64,000 bases of DNA from Corallococcus caeni (GCF_036245865.1 NZ_BTTW01000002.1:558001-622000), one strand, 5' to 3'. Positions 45,921 through 55,838 are shown, counted from the stretch's first letter. A program made the numbers and translations. Notes: generated from the letters alone by a model not told the origin.

Positions 45921-46739
45921 ATGAACCTGCGAATGAAGCTGCTCGTGGTCCCGTGCGCGGCCCTGTCCTTCGCCGGCGGCGTGGCGCTCGCCACGTCTCC
46001 GGAAGCGAAGCCTGAGCCGCTGCCCAGGCACGTCCTGCCCGCGTCCAAGGACGGCAACCTGGTGCTGGGCCTGTGCGACGGTGAGACGTCCATGGAAGTC
46101 CCCGGCGTGAAGGACGGCCAGAGGCTCACGCGGGCCCAGGCCATCACCGCCACCGCGCAGTTGATGGATGACTGGCGCAAGAAGAACCCGGACGCGAACT
46201 GGGACGACGTGCCCGGCCCGGTGCTGGCGCAGGCCACGCCTCCGGCCGCGAAGAAGAGTCCTCCGCCCGCGCCCCAGCCCAACCCCGGCGCGAAGTCCTC
46301 GGGCAACGACGTGCGCCAGGGCGGCGTGGGCGCGCAGACGGGCGCGAGCGCGGTGCCCCAGCAGCAGAAGGCCAACCTCCAGACGGGCCACACCTACGGC
46401 GCCTACTCCGAGCGCGACGAGCAGGTGTGGGCGGACTCCGTGCAGGCCGCCGTGAAGGAAGGCCACCGCGTGTTCCATGACGCGGAGGCGCTGGGCGGCA
46501 CGGTGGGCGTGTCGTGCGACATGTGCCATCCGGACGGCGCCAACACCCACCCGGAGACCTACCCGAAGTACCAGGTGCAGCTGGGCCGCGTGGCGCTGCT
46601 GCGCGACATGATCAACTGGTGCATCGAGAACCCGGTGCGCGGCAAGCCGCTGGCGGACGGCGACCCGAAGATGCGCGCGATGGAGGCGTACATCTATGCG
46701 CAGCGCAAGGGCGTGAAGCTGGAGTATGGCAAGCACTGA
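45921..46739 (+). CDS. SoxA-like c-type cytochrome
   Basis: A 272-residue exported cytochrome. The ATG at 45921 gives a signal peptide (MKLLVVPCAALSFAGGVALA). A Pro/Gln-rich stretch (about 95-145) separates the N-terminal part from a single haem domain with CDMCHPDG near residue 200. The end, DMINWCIENPVRGKPLADGD then MEAYIYAQRKGVKL, matches the C-terminal part of SoxA-type cytochromes, including the lone Cys. No other sox genes are near, so thiosulfate oxidation should not be assumed. It is the last gene of the haem/phosphoesterase unit. Confidence 0.85.
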   Translation: MNLRMKLLVVPCAALSFAGGVALATSPEAKPEPLPRHVLPASKDGNLVLGLCDGETSMEVPGVKDGQRLTRAQAITATAQLMDDWRKKNPDANWDDVPGPVLAQATPPAAKKSPPPAPQPNPGAKSSGNDVRQGGVGAQTGASAVPQQQKANLQTGHTYGAYSERDEQVWADSVQAAVKEGHRVFHDAEALGGTVGVSCDMCHPDGANTHPETYPKYQVQLGRVALLRDMINWCIENPVRGKPLADGDPKMRAMEAYIYAQRKGVKLEYGKH

Positions 46740-46776
46740 CGCCCGGGCTGGACCTGGGGCTCCGGTGCTTCGGCGC

Positions 46777-46971
46777 TCAGGGGCCCAGGTACAGGTCCAG
46801 GGCCGCGTAGGCCGCGCAGAACGGATACGCGAACAGCAGGCTGTAGAAGACCTGGAGCGGCGTCAGGCGCCGCCGGTCGATGAGGCCCCCACTGGGGCCG
46901 CGTTCATCCCGGCGGCGCAGGTACGCCCCCAGCGCGAAGGACACCACCCCCGACACGAGCCATGGGTTCAT
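46777..46971 (-). CDS. Small membrane protein, hypothetical
   Basis: A 64-residue protein starting MNPWLVSGVV at 46971 (ATG 46983 is an alternative, and neither has a good ribosome site). Two hydrophobic segments (WLVSGVVSFALGAYL and VFYSLLFAYPFCAAYAALDL) are joined by a strongly basic loop, the plan of a two-helix hairpin in the inner membrane. No family recognised. It lies 50 bp downstream of another two-helix small protein on the same strand. Confidence 0.6.
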   Translation of the reverse strand: MNPWLVSGVVSFALGAYLRRRDERGPSGGLIDRRRLTPLQVFYSLLFAYPFCAAYAALDLYLGP

Positions 46972-47021
46972 GGGGGAAGGCATCAAGCGCGCTCGGACGG
47001 GGGGGCGCAAGCCGGTCCCCG

Positions 47022-47234
47022 TCACATCCGGTTGATGAGGAAGCGGACCACCAGGAACAGCGCCATCGCGTAGGCGTACCCCAGTAGGACGCGCCCGGCG
47101 ATGCGCTGGGGCGTCGGCTTGCGAGGGGAGGCGTCCTCCGCCGGGGGCGCGCGGCGCTGGTCGCGCATCATGAGGAAGCGCCCCAGCCCGAGCGCGACGA
47201 TGACGGAGATGATCACGAGGTCGAAGGCGTCCAT
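47022..47234 (-). CDS. Small two-helix membrane protein, hypothetical
   Basis: A 70-residue protein. The real start is the ATG at 47234 (MDAFDLVIIS); the frame stays open upstream through the repeat array only because the repeats lack stops in that frame. Two membrane segments (LVIISVIVALGLGRFLM and VLLGYAYAMALFLVVRFLI) flank a basic/Pro-rich loop. It resembles the neighbouring 64-residue protein in layout only, not in sequence. Confidence 0.65.
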   Translation of the reverse strand: MDAFDLVIISVIVALGLGRFLMMRDQRRAPPAEDASPRKPTPQRIAGRVLLGYAYAMALFLVVRFLINRM

Positions 47235-47311
47235 GGCGCGGGAGCTTCGGGCCGGGGCCTGACGGGATTCAAGGCAAAGGGGAGCCTCCCCCCGCCAAAG
47301 GCACACCGTAC

Positions 47312-47655
47312 GAACCTGTCCGACAGTCGGACCACTTGGGAGGAGCGTGGCAGGGGGACGCTGCATGAACCTGTCCGACAGTCGGACCAGTTGGGCGGAC
47401 CGTGGCGGGGGGCGCACGCTCCAGCCGAGCCGCAGGAACCTGTCCGACAGTCGGACCACTTGAGAGGACCGTGGCATGGGGACTCCGCACGGACCTGTCC
47501 GACAGTCGGACTCGTTGGGAAGCCCGTGGCAGGGAACCTCCGCTCCATCCGAGCCGCATGAACCTGTCCGACAGTCGGACCAGTTGGGAAGATCGTGGTA
47601 GGGGACCCTCTGCCCCGGCCGAGCGGTGGAAACCTGTCCGACAGTCGGACAGCTT
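47312..47655. repeat. Array of six palindromic repeats in a 124-bp higher-order pattern
   Basis: Six exact copies of CCTGTCCGACAGTCGGAC begin at 47315, 47370, 47439, 47494, 47563 and 47633. The core GTCCGAC-A-GTCGGAC is a perfect 15-bp palindrome. Start-to-start distances are 55, 69, 55, 69 and 70, and copies two apart are exactly 124 bp apart, so the array is a duplicated two-part unit. Spacers are related to each other (TTGGGA, then CGTGGCAGGG), and the long ones add a CCGAGC element. The array fills most of the 575-bp gap between 47235 and 47809, where I see no gene. Confidence 0.92.
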
Positions 47656-47809
47656 TGGACAGCGGCGTCGGGCGGGAGGTGGCCCCCGCGGATGTCCGGG
47701 GGCCTGGCGCGACGATGGCGGAGACACTCTTGAGGTCGAGGGCCTTGGGCCGTGGCTTGAGGGGATTCACGGCAGGGGGCTTGCTTCACACCCGTCAGCC
47801 CCCGGTTGA

Positions 47810-50209
47810 ATGCGGGCCATGTCCCTCACCCCTGTCTCGGACCCCAGCGGCCTGCTGGAGCGCGCGCCGCGTCTGACGGAACTCCTGCCAGACTCCGCGC
47901 TGTCGGAGGCGCTGTCGCGGGGCGATGCGTGGGCGGTGCACGCGGTGCTCTGCCGCAGGCTGGAGCTTGAACCGCCCGGGCCCACTCGGCTGCTGCTGAC
48001 GGCGCTGGTGGAGGACCGGGGCGCTTTCGTCATCGCGGGTCGCCCGCCGCCCACGTCCTCCGTGCTGGGGACAGGCGTCCGGTGGAAGGGCGCTCCTCCG
48101 CGCGCCGCCGCCCCGGACTCGCCCTACGTCGCCGAGCGCACGGTGACGGTGCTGGGCATTCCGGTGTGGCCGCTGGACGGCTACCTCGTGCGCTCGGACG
48201 ACAAGGCGTCCGTGCAGGTCATCGGGCAGGTGCCGCCCTCGCCCGGATGGGCTCGCCGCCGCGCGGCTGCCCTGGCCGTGATGGCGCTGGGGCTCTGTGC
48301 CCTCGCGGGGGCGGGCGCGGTGTGGCTGGAGGCGCGGAGCCTGCGCGCCGTGACGGTCGTCAACGGCCTGTCGCGGCCCGTGGACGTGCGCATCGGCGGC
48401 GAACACTGGGTGGTGGCGCCCGGGACGCAAGAGCAGGGGCGCGTGAAGCTGGGCGACGACCTGCTCCGCGCGGTGACGACCTGGCCCGGCCAGGAGGCGG
48501 TCCTCGAGGACGTGGTGCTCCCGACGGAGGGCGAGCGGATCCTCTACAACGTGAAGGGCGCGGCGATGCTGGAGGCGGTCCCGGATGCGGAGGCCACCTA
48601 CGCGAGCCCTCGCTCCCGGTCCTTGCCGGAGAACGCCATGGTGCTCCAGTCGGGTGAGCGGCTCTCCGTCCAGGCCGCGAACTGGGAGGCCGCCGCGCGC
48701 GCCTTCGCGGAAGAGGGACGCTGGCAGGCCGCGGGCCGCGTGGCGTCCGCCGTCGCGGAGGTGGAGCCCGGGAACACCCTGGCGCGGGAGACGGCCGCGC
48801 ACGCGTGGCTCACCGTGGACACGCAGGTGCCCGCGAACCTTCCGGCCGACCTGCGCTGGCGCAACACGCGCGACTACGCGGCGATGCTGATGCACACCTG
48901 GCAGGAGGACCCGGAGGCCCAGGCGCTGGCGCTGGAGTTGATGCGCTTCATCGGCCAGGGGGCCCAGGCCCGCGCACGCTACGCGGAGCACGCGCAGCAG
49001 CATCCGGACTCACCGCTGGCGGCCCTCTACCTGCAGCGCGCGAGCCCTCCGCATCCGGGCTCCGCGGACGCCGTCGATGCCTACGCGAAGCTGGCGACAC
49101 GTTTCCCGGACTCGCCCGAGGTGAACCGCGCGTGGCTGGAGGCGCGGTGGCGCTTCGAGCTGGAGGACCCGCCGGACTGGGGGGACCGCGAGCGCCAGGA
49201 GTTCATCACCGAGACGGCGAGGCTGCTGACCGCCCTCGAGCAGAAGCACCCGCCAGAAACACTGAAGGCGCTGGAGCTGGACGTGCGCATCCTCCTGCGC
49301 GCGCGGCTGCGCGACGCGGCGACGACCCTGGTGCGCCGCCACGGCGAGGACCCGCGCCGCCGGACCTGGGACTTCCTGGTGCTGGCCGGACGCACGGCCG
49401 CCGCCGCCGGGCCCGAGCACACGTCCTACGTGATGCGCGACTGGATTCCCCCCGCCCTGGCGCGGCAGCCGGAGCGGATGGCGCTGCTGGACCTGCTCAC
49501 CGGCCAGCGCTCGCCAAAGGACGCGGAGCTCGCCGCGCTGGTGTCCCCCGTGGACCGCGCCGTGCTGCGCATCACCCGGGACGTGCTGCTGGACCCGAAG
49601 CGCGTACTGGAAGAGGCCAGGGGCGACCCCAAGGCCGTGCTGCCCCGGCTGGACCCGGAGGTCCTCGCGCTCCTCGCCCTGGAGCTCACGCGCACCGGCG
49701 ACGCCTGGGGGAAACAGCTCTTCAATGTCTCGCTGCCGCTGATGCTCGCGCGCGAACCGCTGCGACAACACGTCCTGTCCGCCTCGGACGTCCCTGGACC
49801 GGAGCTCCGCCGCCTGCCCCCGGGCCTGCGCGCCGCCGCCACCCTGGTCCACGCCCGGCGCAATGCGAAGGAGGGCTACCCGGTGTTCACGGAGCGCCTG
49901 GACGGCCTGGCCCGCATGGACGCCCTGGGCGGCTTCGCCGTCCGCGCCGCCAGCTCCTGGATGCGGCGCGCCTTCGACGCCTGCATGGACACGAAGGTGG
50001 ACACGAAGATGGACACGAAGATGCCGCACTCCCTGCCGCTGGGAATCATGCTGAGGGGGGACCTGGTGCGGGAGCAGTCCCGCAGGGAGGACGACCCGGA
50101 GGGCCGCCGCTCGAACTGCGAGGCACGCATCGTCGCGCCCACGGGCTTGCCGCTGCCCCGGGCCGCCGCCACCCCACCGCCCGGAAACGCGAACGGCGCC
50201 GACCCCTGA
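47810..50209 (+). CDS. Large single-TM protein with TPR-like helical region, hypothetical
   Basis: A 799-residue protein starting at ATG 47810 or 47819 (no clear ribosome site for either). A cytoplasmic part (1-145) precedes one membrane segment (AAALAVMALGLCALAGAGAV, about 150-170). The outer part starts with a beta-rich region (VNGLSRPVDVRIGGEHWVV) and continues as a long all-helical region (about 275-740) of Ala/Leu-rich paired helices that resembles TPR-type solenoids. The sequence MDTKVDTKMDTKM near residue 726 comes from a 12-bp tandem repeat. No enzyme motif is seen. Confidence 0.72.
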   Translation: MRAMSLTPVSDPSGLLERAPRLTELLPDSALSEALSRGDAWAVHAVLCRRLELEPPGPTRLLLTALVEDRGAFVIAGRPPPTSSVLGTGVRWKGAPPRAAAPDSPYVAERTVTVLGIPVWPLDGYLVRSDDKASVQVIGQVPPSPGWARRRAAALAVMALGLCALAGAGAVWLEARSLRAVTVVNGLSRPVDVRIGGEHWVVAPGTQEQGRVKLGDDLLRAVTTWPGQEAVLEDVVLPTEGERILYNVKGAAMLEAVPDAEATYASPRSRSLPENAMVLQSGERLSVQAANWEAAARAFAEEGRWQAAGRVASAVAEVEPGNTLARETAAHAWLTVDTQVPANLPADLRWRNTRDYAAMLMHTWQEDPEAQALALELMRFIGQGAQARARYAEHAQQHPDSPLAALYLQRASPPHPGSADAVDAYAKLATRFPDSPEVNRAWLEARWRFELEDPPDWGDRERQEFITETARLLTALEQKHPPETLKALELDVRILLRARLRDAATTLVRRHGEDPRRRTWDFLVLAGRTAAAAGPEHTSYVMRDWIPPALARQPERMALLDLLTGQRSPKDAELAALVSPVDRAVLRITRDVLLDPKRVLEEARGDPKAVLPRLDPEVLALLALELTRTGDAWGKQLFNVSLPLMLAREPLRQHVLSASDVPGPELRRLPPGLRAAATLVHARRNAKEGYPVFTERLDGLARMDALGGFAVRAASSWMRRAFDACMDTKVDTKMDTKMPHSLPLGIMLRGDLVREQSRREDDPEGRRSNCEARIVAPTGLPLPRAAATPPPGNANGADP
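49985..50023 (+). repeat. In-frame 12-bp tandem repeat inside a CDS
   Basis: Three consecutive copies of (A/G)TGGACACGAAG followed by a final ATG encode M-DTK-V-DTK-M-DTK-M. The unit length is a multiple of three, so copy-number change would keep the frame. Confidence 0.9.
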
Positions 50210-50251
50210 GCGAGGTCCGGCGCCGTCACGATGCATCGGAAGAGGGGAGCC

Positions 50252-51331
<1,080 letters not shown>

Positions 51332-51518
51332 TCAGACGGAGTGCGTTGTCGAAACTACTACGCGCCGCAATACGGAGGAAGAAAAGCCGGAGCCCCCTTG
51401 GGGCGCCGCTCGCTGGACAACCAACCGCACCCGCCGCTCTGTTCCCTTCTCCGCATTCGACGCGGCCCCGCGCGGAAGAGCGGGCCGCATCCTCCCCCGG
51501 ACAGCGACCGGGCGGACG

Positions 51519-52238
51519 TCAGCGCTTCACGGAGTACTTCGCGATGGCGTAGAGGGCGCGCACGCCGTCCTTCCAGCCAATCTTCTTGCCCTCCTCGTAG
51601 GTGCGCCCATGGTAGCTGATGGGCACCTCGAAGACCCGCCAGTCGCCGCGCGCCACCTTGGCGGTGATTTCGGGCTCGAAGCCGAACCGGTCCTCCTCCA
51701 CATGCACGGAGCGCAGGACTTCCGCGCGGAAGGCCTTGTAGCAGGTCTCCATGTCCGTGAGGTTCAGTCCGCTCGTCATGTTGGAGAGCGTGGTGAGCAC
51801 GTTGTTGAGGACGGTGTGCCAGTAGTACAGCACCCGGCGCGGCGACCCGATGAAGCGGCTGCCGAAGACGACGTCCGCCTCGCCATCGATGATGGGCTGG
51901 ATGACGCGCGGGATGTCCTTGGGATCGTACTCCAGGTCCGCGTCCTGCACGAGGATGATGTCCCCGGTGGCCTCGGCGAAGCCCCGGCGCAGCGCGGCCC
52001 CCTTGCCCTGGTTCTTCTCCTGGAAGAGCACCCGGATTTCGTTCCGGTTCTTCGGCGTGCCACCCAGGACGTCCAGGCCCTGTTCGGACAGCTGGCGGAG
52101 GAACTCGCGGCTGCCGTCCTTGGAGCAGTCGTCCACCAGGACGAGCTCCTTGGGGAAGTCCACGGCGGTGCAGCGGCGGAGGATTTCCGCCAGGGTAGGA
52201 ATCTCGTTGTAAACGGGAATGACGAGCGAGACGAGCAT
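51519..52238 (-). CDS. Family 2 glycosyltransferase (dolichyl/polyprenyl-phosphate mannosyltransferase-like)
   Basis: A 239-residue GT-A fold enzyme without membrane segments. It has VSLVIPVYNEIPTLAEILRR at the start, ELVLVDDCSKDGSREFL, then the metal-binding DxD-type motif VQDADLEYDPKDIP and FGSRFIGSPRRVLYY. TSGLNLTDMETCYKAFR and EDRFGFEPEITAKVAR match the polyprenyl-phosphate glucosyl/mannosyltransferase group, which charges a lipid carrier at the inner membrane. It lies on the same strand as the PLP decarboxylase, 56 bp downstream of it, so co-transcription is possible. Confidence 0.93.
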   Translation of the reverse strand: MLVSLVIPVYNEIPTLAEILRRCTAVDFPKELVLVDDCSKDGSREFLRQLSEQGLDVLGGTPKNRNEIRVLFQEKNQGKGAALRRGFAEATGDIILVQDADLEYDPKDIPRVIQPIIDGEADVVFGSRFIGSPRRVLYYWHTVLNNVLTTLSNMTSGLNLTDMETCYKAFRAEVLRSVHVEEDRFGFEPEITAKVARGDWRVFEVPISYHGRTYEEGKKIGWKDGVRALYAIAKYSVKR

Positions 52239-52294
52239 GGCGGCCCCGCCCTATCGCATTTCCTCCGTCCGGGCGACTCCCTTGCACACAAAAT

Positions 52295-53761
52295 TCAGGG
52301 CCGGGCCGCCATCCGGAGCGCGTCCAGCAGGGCCTCCAGGTCCGCGTCCCCCGTGAGCGGGTGGATGAGCGTTGTACGCAGGTACACCCCCCGGGGCAGC
52401 CGCGTCTGCACCAGGTAGAAACTTCCACGGGTAACCAACGCCTCGCGCAGGCGGACCTGGAGGGCGTCCCAGCCCTCCGGGGGCACGTGCGCGGGGGTGT
52501 GGCGGAAGCAGACGATGTTGCAGTCGGGCTCCAGCGCCAGCTGGAAGTCCGGGGCGGCGGTGAGCATGCCCGCGAAGCGCCGGGCCTGGTCATAGGACGC
52601 GGTGACGGCCTCCTCGAAGACGCGCGTGCCCAGCACGGACAGGCACGCGTAGACCTTGAGGGGCATCATCTCCTTGGTGCACTCCAGCGTGCGCAGGCCC
52701 ACGTCGCTGTAGGGGCGCGCGTCGTCGCCGTCGCCGTGGAAGAGGTAGTGGGCCTCCTGGGAGAAGGCGTCGAAGGAGCGCGCCCCGTCGCGGAAGAGCA
52801 CGGCCGTCACCAGCGCGGGCATGAGCAGCCCCTTGTGCGCGTCCCACACCACGGAGTCCGCCCTTTCAATGCCCTTCACCTGCGCGCGGTACTTCGGGCT
52901 CAGCGACGCGGCGGCCCCGTGCGCGCCGTCCACGTGGAACCACAGGCCGTGCTTTTGCGCGAAGTCCGCCACGGGTTCCAGCGGGTCGAAGGCGCCGGTG
53001 GCGGTGGAGCCCGCGCTGGCCACCACGGCGATGGCCTTGCGCCCCGCGCGGGTGGCCCCGGCGAGCGCGTCCTCCAGGGCGTCCGGCCGCACGCGGAAGT
53101 GGTCGTCCACGTCCACCGGGGTGAGGCCGCCCTCGCCCCAGCCCATGATGCGGACCGCGCGGGCCAGGCAGTAGTGCGCGGAGCGGGGCACGAGCACCGT
53201 CAGGGGCGGCCCCGCGTGCGCGCCGCCGTTCCACGCGTCGTAGCCGGCCTTCGCCTGCCGCGCGGCGAGCAGGGCGGTGAGGTTGCCCGCGCTGCCGCCG
53301 GAGGTGAGCACGCCCCGGGCGCTGGAGGGCAGCCCCAGCTTCGCGGCCATCCACGCGAGCACGTGGTGCTCCATCGCGGTGGCGACGGGGCCCATCTCGT
53401 ACACGGCCATGCCGTTGTTGAGCAGCGACGACACGGCGTCGCACAGCGCGGAGAGCGGCACGGGCGCCGTCACCTGGTGGCCCACGTAGCGCGGGTGGTG
53501 CAGGTGGTGCGAGCCCTCCAGCACGCGCGCCATCAGTCCCGCGAAGGCCGAAGCCAGTTCCTGGGGCGGCTCTTCTGGAAAGGCCGTGGCGAAGCGCTCC
53601 TGGTTCACCGCGGGCGGGGCCCAGGGGAGCACCGGCATCGCGCCCCCTCCAAGCGCGGCCTTCAGGTAGTCCGCGAGCTGATCCATCAGGGCGTGGGCGG
53701 TGGCCCGGAAGGCCTCCGGGTCGTAGGCGGCACGCAGCGGGGGGAAGACGGGGGTCGTCAT
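52295..53761 (-). CDS. PLP-dependent group II decarboxylase (aromatic amino acid/glutamate type)
   Basis: A 488-residue PLP enzyme. The cofactor lysine is Lys310 in WDAHKGLLMP, the pyridine-binding Asp is Asp278 in HVDGAHGA, and TSGGSAGNLTALLAAR (153-168) holds the phosphate. HLHHPRYVGHQVTAP near residue 88 is typical of the group. It decarboxylates an amino acid, likely aromatic or related (L-DOPA/tyrosine-type or 2,4-diaminobutyrate-type); the substrate cannot be fixed. Start ATG at 53761 (MTTPVFPPL). It may serve secondary metabolism or polyamine-like synthesis. Confidence 0.92.
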   Translation of the reverse strand: MTTPVFPPLRAAYDPEAFRATAHALMDQLADYLKAALGGGAMPVLPWAPPAVNQERFATAFPEEPPQELASAFAGLMARVLEGSHHLHHPRYVGHQVTAPVPLSALCDAVSSLLNNGMAVYEMGPVATAMEHHVLAWMAAKLGLPSSARGVLTSGGSAGNLTALLAARQAKAGYDAWNGGAHAGPPLTVLVPRSAHYCLARAVRIMGWGEGGLTPVDVDDHFRVRPDALEDALAGATRAGRKAIAVVASAGSTATGAFDPLEPVADFAQKHGLWFHVDGAHGAAASLSPKYRAQVKGIERADSVVWDAHKGLLMPALVTAVLFRDGARSFDAFSQEAHYLFHGDGDDARPYSDVGLRTLECTKEMMPLKVYACLSVLGTRVFEEAVTASYDQARRFAGMLTAAPDFQLALEPDCNIVCFRHTPAHVPPEGWDALQVRLREALVTRGSFYLVQTRLPRGVYLRTTLIHPLTGDADLEALLDALRMAARP

Positions 53762-53923
53762 GACGGGCGCAAGCTAACGGGAGCGCCCCCTCCGGGCCCG
53801 GGGAAACTCCAGGCCGCTCCTCCTACCCAGGGGCCGGGCGGGCAGGGGGCCGGCTCGAGGCCGGGCGGCTCGCGGCGCCTCCGGACCGTCCCCACCTTTC
53901 CCTCGCACGGGAGGAGGCGACCG

Positions 53924-54229
53924 ATGGCTTTCGACGACACGCCGTTCGAGCGGCGCTCCATCATTGGCGGCATGCGGGTCCGCTCGGCGGACGGGAAGAT
54001 GCTGGGCTACGTGGCCTTCATCGGCCAGGAGCACATCTATGTCCGGCGCTCGCCCTTCAACCACCACTGGAAGGAGGTGCCCCTGTCCGCCGTGGGCCGG
54101 GTGCTCCCGGGCGCCGTGGTGCTGCGCGAGGGCACCGGCCCGCTGGTCCCCGCGGACAAGCAGCATCACGGGGAAATCCTGTCGATGACCCATCCGCTGG
54201 CGCTGGTGCCGGGCGCGACGCACGTCTGA
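53924..54229 (+). CDS. Small conserved hypothetical protein (PRC-barrel-like/DUF2171-like)
   Basis: A 101-residue protein. The start at 53924 follows GGGAGGAGG. Its core, MRVRSADGKMLGYVAFIGQE then IYVRRSPFNHHWKEVPLSAV, resembles a PRC-barrel or DUF2171 sheet: a short strand set with a G-K-x-L-G turn, as in proteins that sit beside photosynthetic or ribosomal assemblies. There is no signal peptide. It lies 65 bp before dapD and may be co-transcribed with it. Function unknown. Confidence 0.72.
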   Translation: MAFDDTPFERRSIIGGMRVRSADGKMLGYVAFIGQEHIYVRRSPFNHHWKEVPLSAVGRVLPGAVVLREGTGPLVPADKQHHGEILSMTHPLALVPGATHV

Positions 54230-54294
54230 CGGCCGTCCGGCGGTGGACACTCAGGAGGGGCGCGGACCGCTGAAGTGTGATTGAACTTCGCGTC

Positions 54295-55122
54295 ATGGCG
54301 ACATCCCTCGAAGAGCTCTCCCAGCGGGTGTCCGCGGCGTTCGCGGACCGGGCGAAATTGAAGGACGCGGACACCGTGGCGGCGGTGCGCGAGACGCTTG
54401 CGCGGCTGGATGCCGGCGAGCTGCGCGTCGCGGAGAAGGGCCCGGAAGGCTGGCGGGTCAACGCCTGGGTGAAGGAGGCCATCCTCCTGTTCTTCGCCGT
54501 GTCGGAGATGCAGGTGATGGAGGTGGGCCCCTTCGAGTTCCACGACAAGGTGCCCCTGAAGAAGGGCCTGGAGGCGGCGGGCGTGCGCGTGGTGCCCCCG
54601 GGCACCGTGCGCTACGGCGCCTTCGTGGAGCGGGGCGCGGTGGTGATGCCCGGGTACGTGAACATCGGCGCGCGGGTGGGCGCGGGCACCATGGTGGACA
54701 CCTGGGCCACCGTGGGGTCGTGCGCGCAGGTGGGCCGGCATGTCCACCTGTCGGGCGGCGTGGGCCTGGGCGGCGTGCTCGAGCCGCCTTCCGCGACGCC
54801 GGTCATCATCGAGGACGGCGCCTTCCTGGGCAGCCGCTCCATCGTGGTGGAGGGCGTGGTGGTGGAGGAGGAGGCGGTGCTCGGCGCCAACGTGGTGCTG
54901 ACCGCGTCCACGCAGATCATCGACGTCACCGGGCCCCAGGAGGTCATCCACAAGGGCCGCGTCCCGGCCCGGAGCGTGGTGATTCCGGGCATGCGGGAGA
55001 AGCAGTTCCCCGCCGGGAAGTACATGGTCCCGTGCGCGCTCATCATCGGGCAGCGCAAGGCGTCCACCGACCAGAAGACCAGCCTCAACGCGGCCCTGCG
55101 GGAGTTCGCCGTCCCGGTGTGA
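54295..55122 (+). CDS. dapD: Tetrahydrodipicolinate N-succinyltransferase
   Basis: A 275-residue enzyme of the succinylase branch of lysine/meso-diaminopimelate synthesis; it succinylates tetrahydrodipicolinate with succinyl-CoA in the cytoplasm. I prefer ATG 54295 over the GTG at 54277, which gives the length usual for DapD. The left-handed beta-helix is visible from about residue 105 (VERGAVVMPGYVNIGARVGA, then GTMVDTWATVGSCAQVGRHV and IIEDGAFLGSRSIVVEGVVV). The C-terminus GKYMVPCALIIGQRK is typical. dapE follows two genes later, so the locus is a partial dap cluster. Confidence 0.95.
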   Translation: MATSLEELSQRVSAAFADRAKLKDADTVAAVRETLARLDAGELRVAEKGPEGWRVNAWVKEAILLFFAVSEMQVMEVGPFEFHDKVPLKKGLEAAGVRVVPPGTVRYGAFVERGAVVMPGYVNIGARVGAGTMVDTWATVGSCAQVGRHVHLSGGVGLGGVLEPPSATPVIIEDGAFLGSRSIVVEGVVVEEEAVLGANVVLTASTQIIDVTGPQEVIHKGRVPARSVVIPGMREKQFPAGKYMVPCALIIGQRKASTDQKTSLNAALREFAVPV

Positions 55123-55202
55123 GCGGCGCGAAAATCCGCCGCTGGCGCGGACGCGTATAGATGTCACGGGACGTGATACGTCCGCTGTCCTTCCAGGAAC
55201 CC

Positions 55203-55838
55203 ATGGAACACCTCGACGACATCCTCCCCGAGTGGCTGCTCGGGACCCTGGAGCCGGCCCGGCGCGACGCCGCGGCCCGGCACCTGGACGGCTGCGCGCG
55301 CTGCCGGGCGGAGCTGGCCCGGCTGACGCCCGCGGTGGATGCGCTGGGGGCGCTCGTCCCGCCGGTGACGCCTCCGGCCTCGGCGCTCACGCGGCTGATG
55401 GGCCAGATGGAGGGCCCCGGCCGCTTCGCCCGCTGGGCCGGGAGGGTGGCCGCGTTCCTGGACGTGACGGAAGGACGGGCCCGCGAGCTGCTGGAGTCCA
55501 TGGCGGACGCCAGCAACTGGATGCCCGGACCGGTGGCGGGCGTGGAGCTGATGCCCGTGGAGACGGGGCCTGCGCGCGAGGGGATGATGGCCGCCGTCGT
55601 GCGCCTGATGCCCGGCGCCCGCTACCCGCGTCACGCGCACCTGGGCCGCGAGTGGAACCTGGTGCTGGAGGGCGGCTTCCGCGAGGACACCGGCCACGAG
55701 GTGTGGCCCGGCGACGAGCTGGAGAAGACGGACGGCTCGCTGCACGACTTCACCGCGCTGCAGGGCCCCGCGTGCATCTGCTTCACCGTGCTGGATGGCG
55801 TCACGTCCTTCGAGGAACTGGTGGACGGCGGCGCCTGA
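55203..55838 (+). CDS. ChrR-like zinc-binding anti-sigma/cupin protein
   Basis: A 211-residue protein with the ChrR plan: an N-terminal zinc anti-sigma domain with HLDGCARCRAEL (His-x3-Cys-x2-Cys, about 26-37) and a C-terminal cupin (about 115-205) with HAHLGREWNLVLEGG and the second His in LHDFTALQGP. I take ATG 55203, which follows CCAGGAAC, although ATG 55161 is possible. In Rhodobacter, ChrR holds the ECF factor RpoE until singlet oxygen arrives. No sigma gene is beside it here; it sits between dapD and dapE, so its partner would be elsewhere. Confidence 0.85.
   Translation: MEHLDDILPEWLLGTLEPARRDAAARHLDGCARCRAELARLTPAVDALGALVPPVTPPASALTRLMGQMEGPGRFARWAGRVAAFLDVTEGRARELLESMADASNWMPGPVAGVELMPVETGPAREGMMAAVVRLMPGARYPRHAHLGREWNLVLEGGFREDTGHEVWPGDELEKTDGSLHDFTALQGPACICFTVLDGVTSFEELVDGGA

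Noticed and set aside
45921-46739. Part of a Sox thiosulfate-oxidation system
   Set aside because: Only the SoxA-like domain is present; no soxXYZB genes lie nearby.
47312-47655. CRISPR array
   Set aside because: The repeat is a short perfect palindrome, spacers are similar to each other and of two alternating sizes, and no cas gene is nearby.
47022-47789. A 255-residue repeat protein reading through the palindrome array
   Set aside because: Repeats lack stops in several frames and give peptide repeats in each of them. Only the C-terminal 70 residues have a sensible start and membrane pattern.
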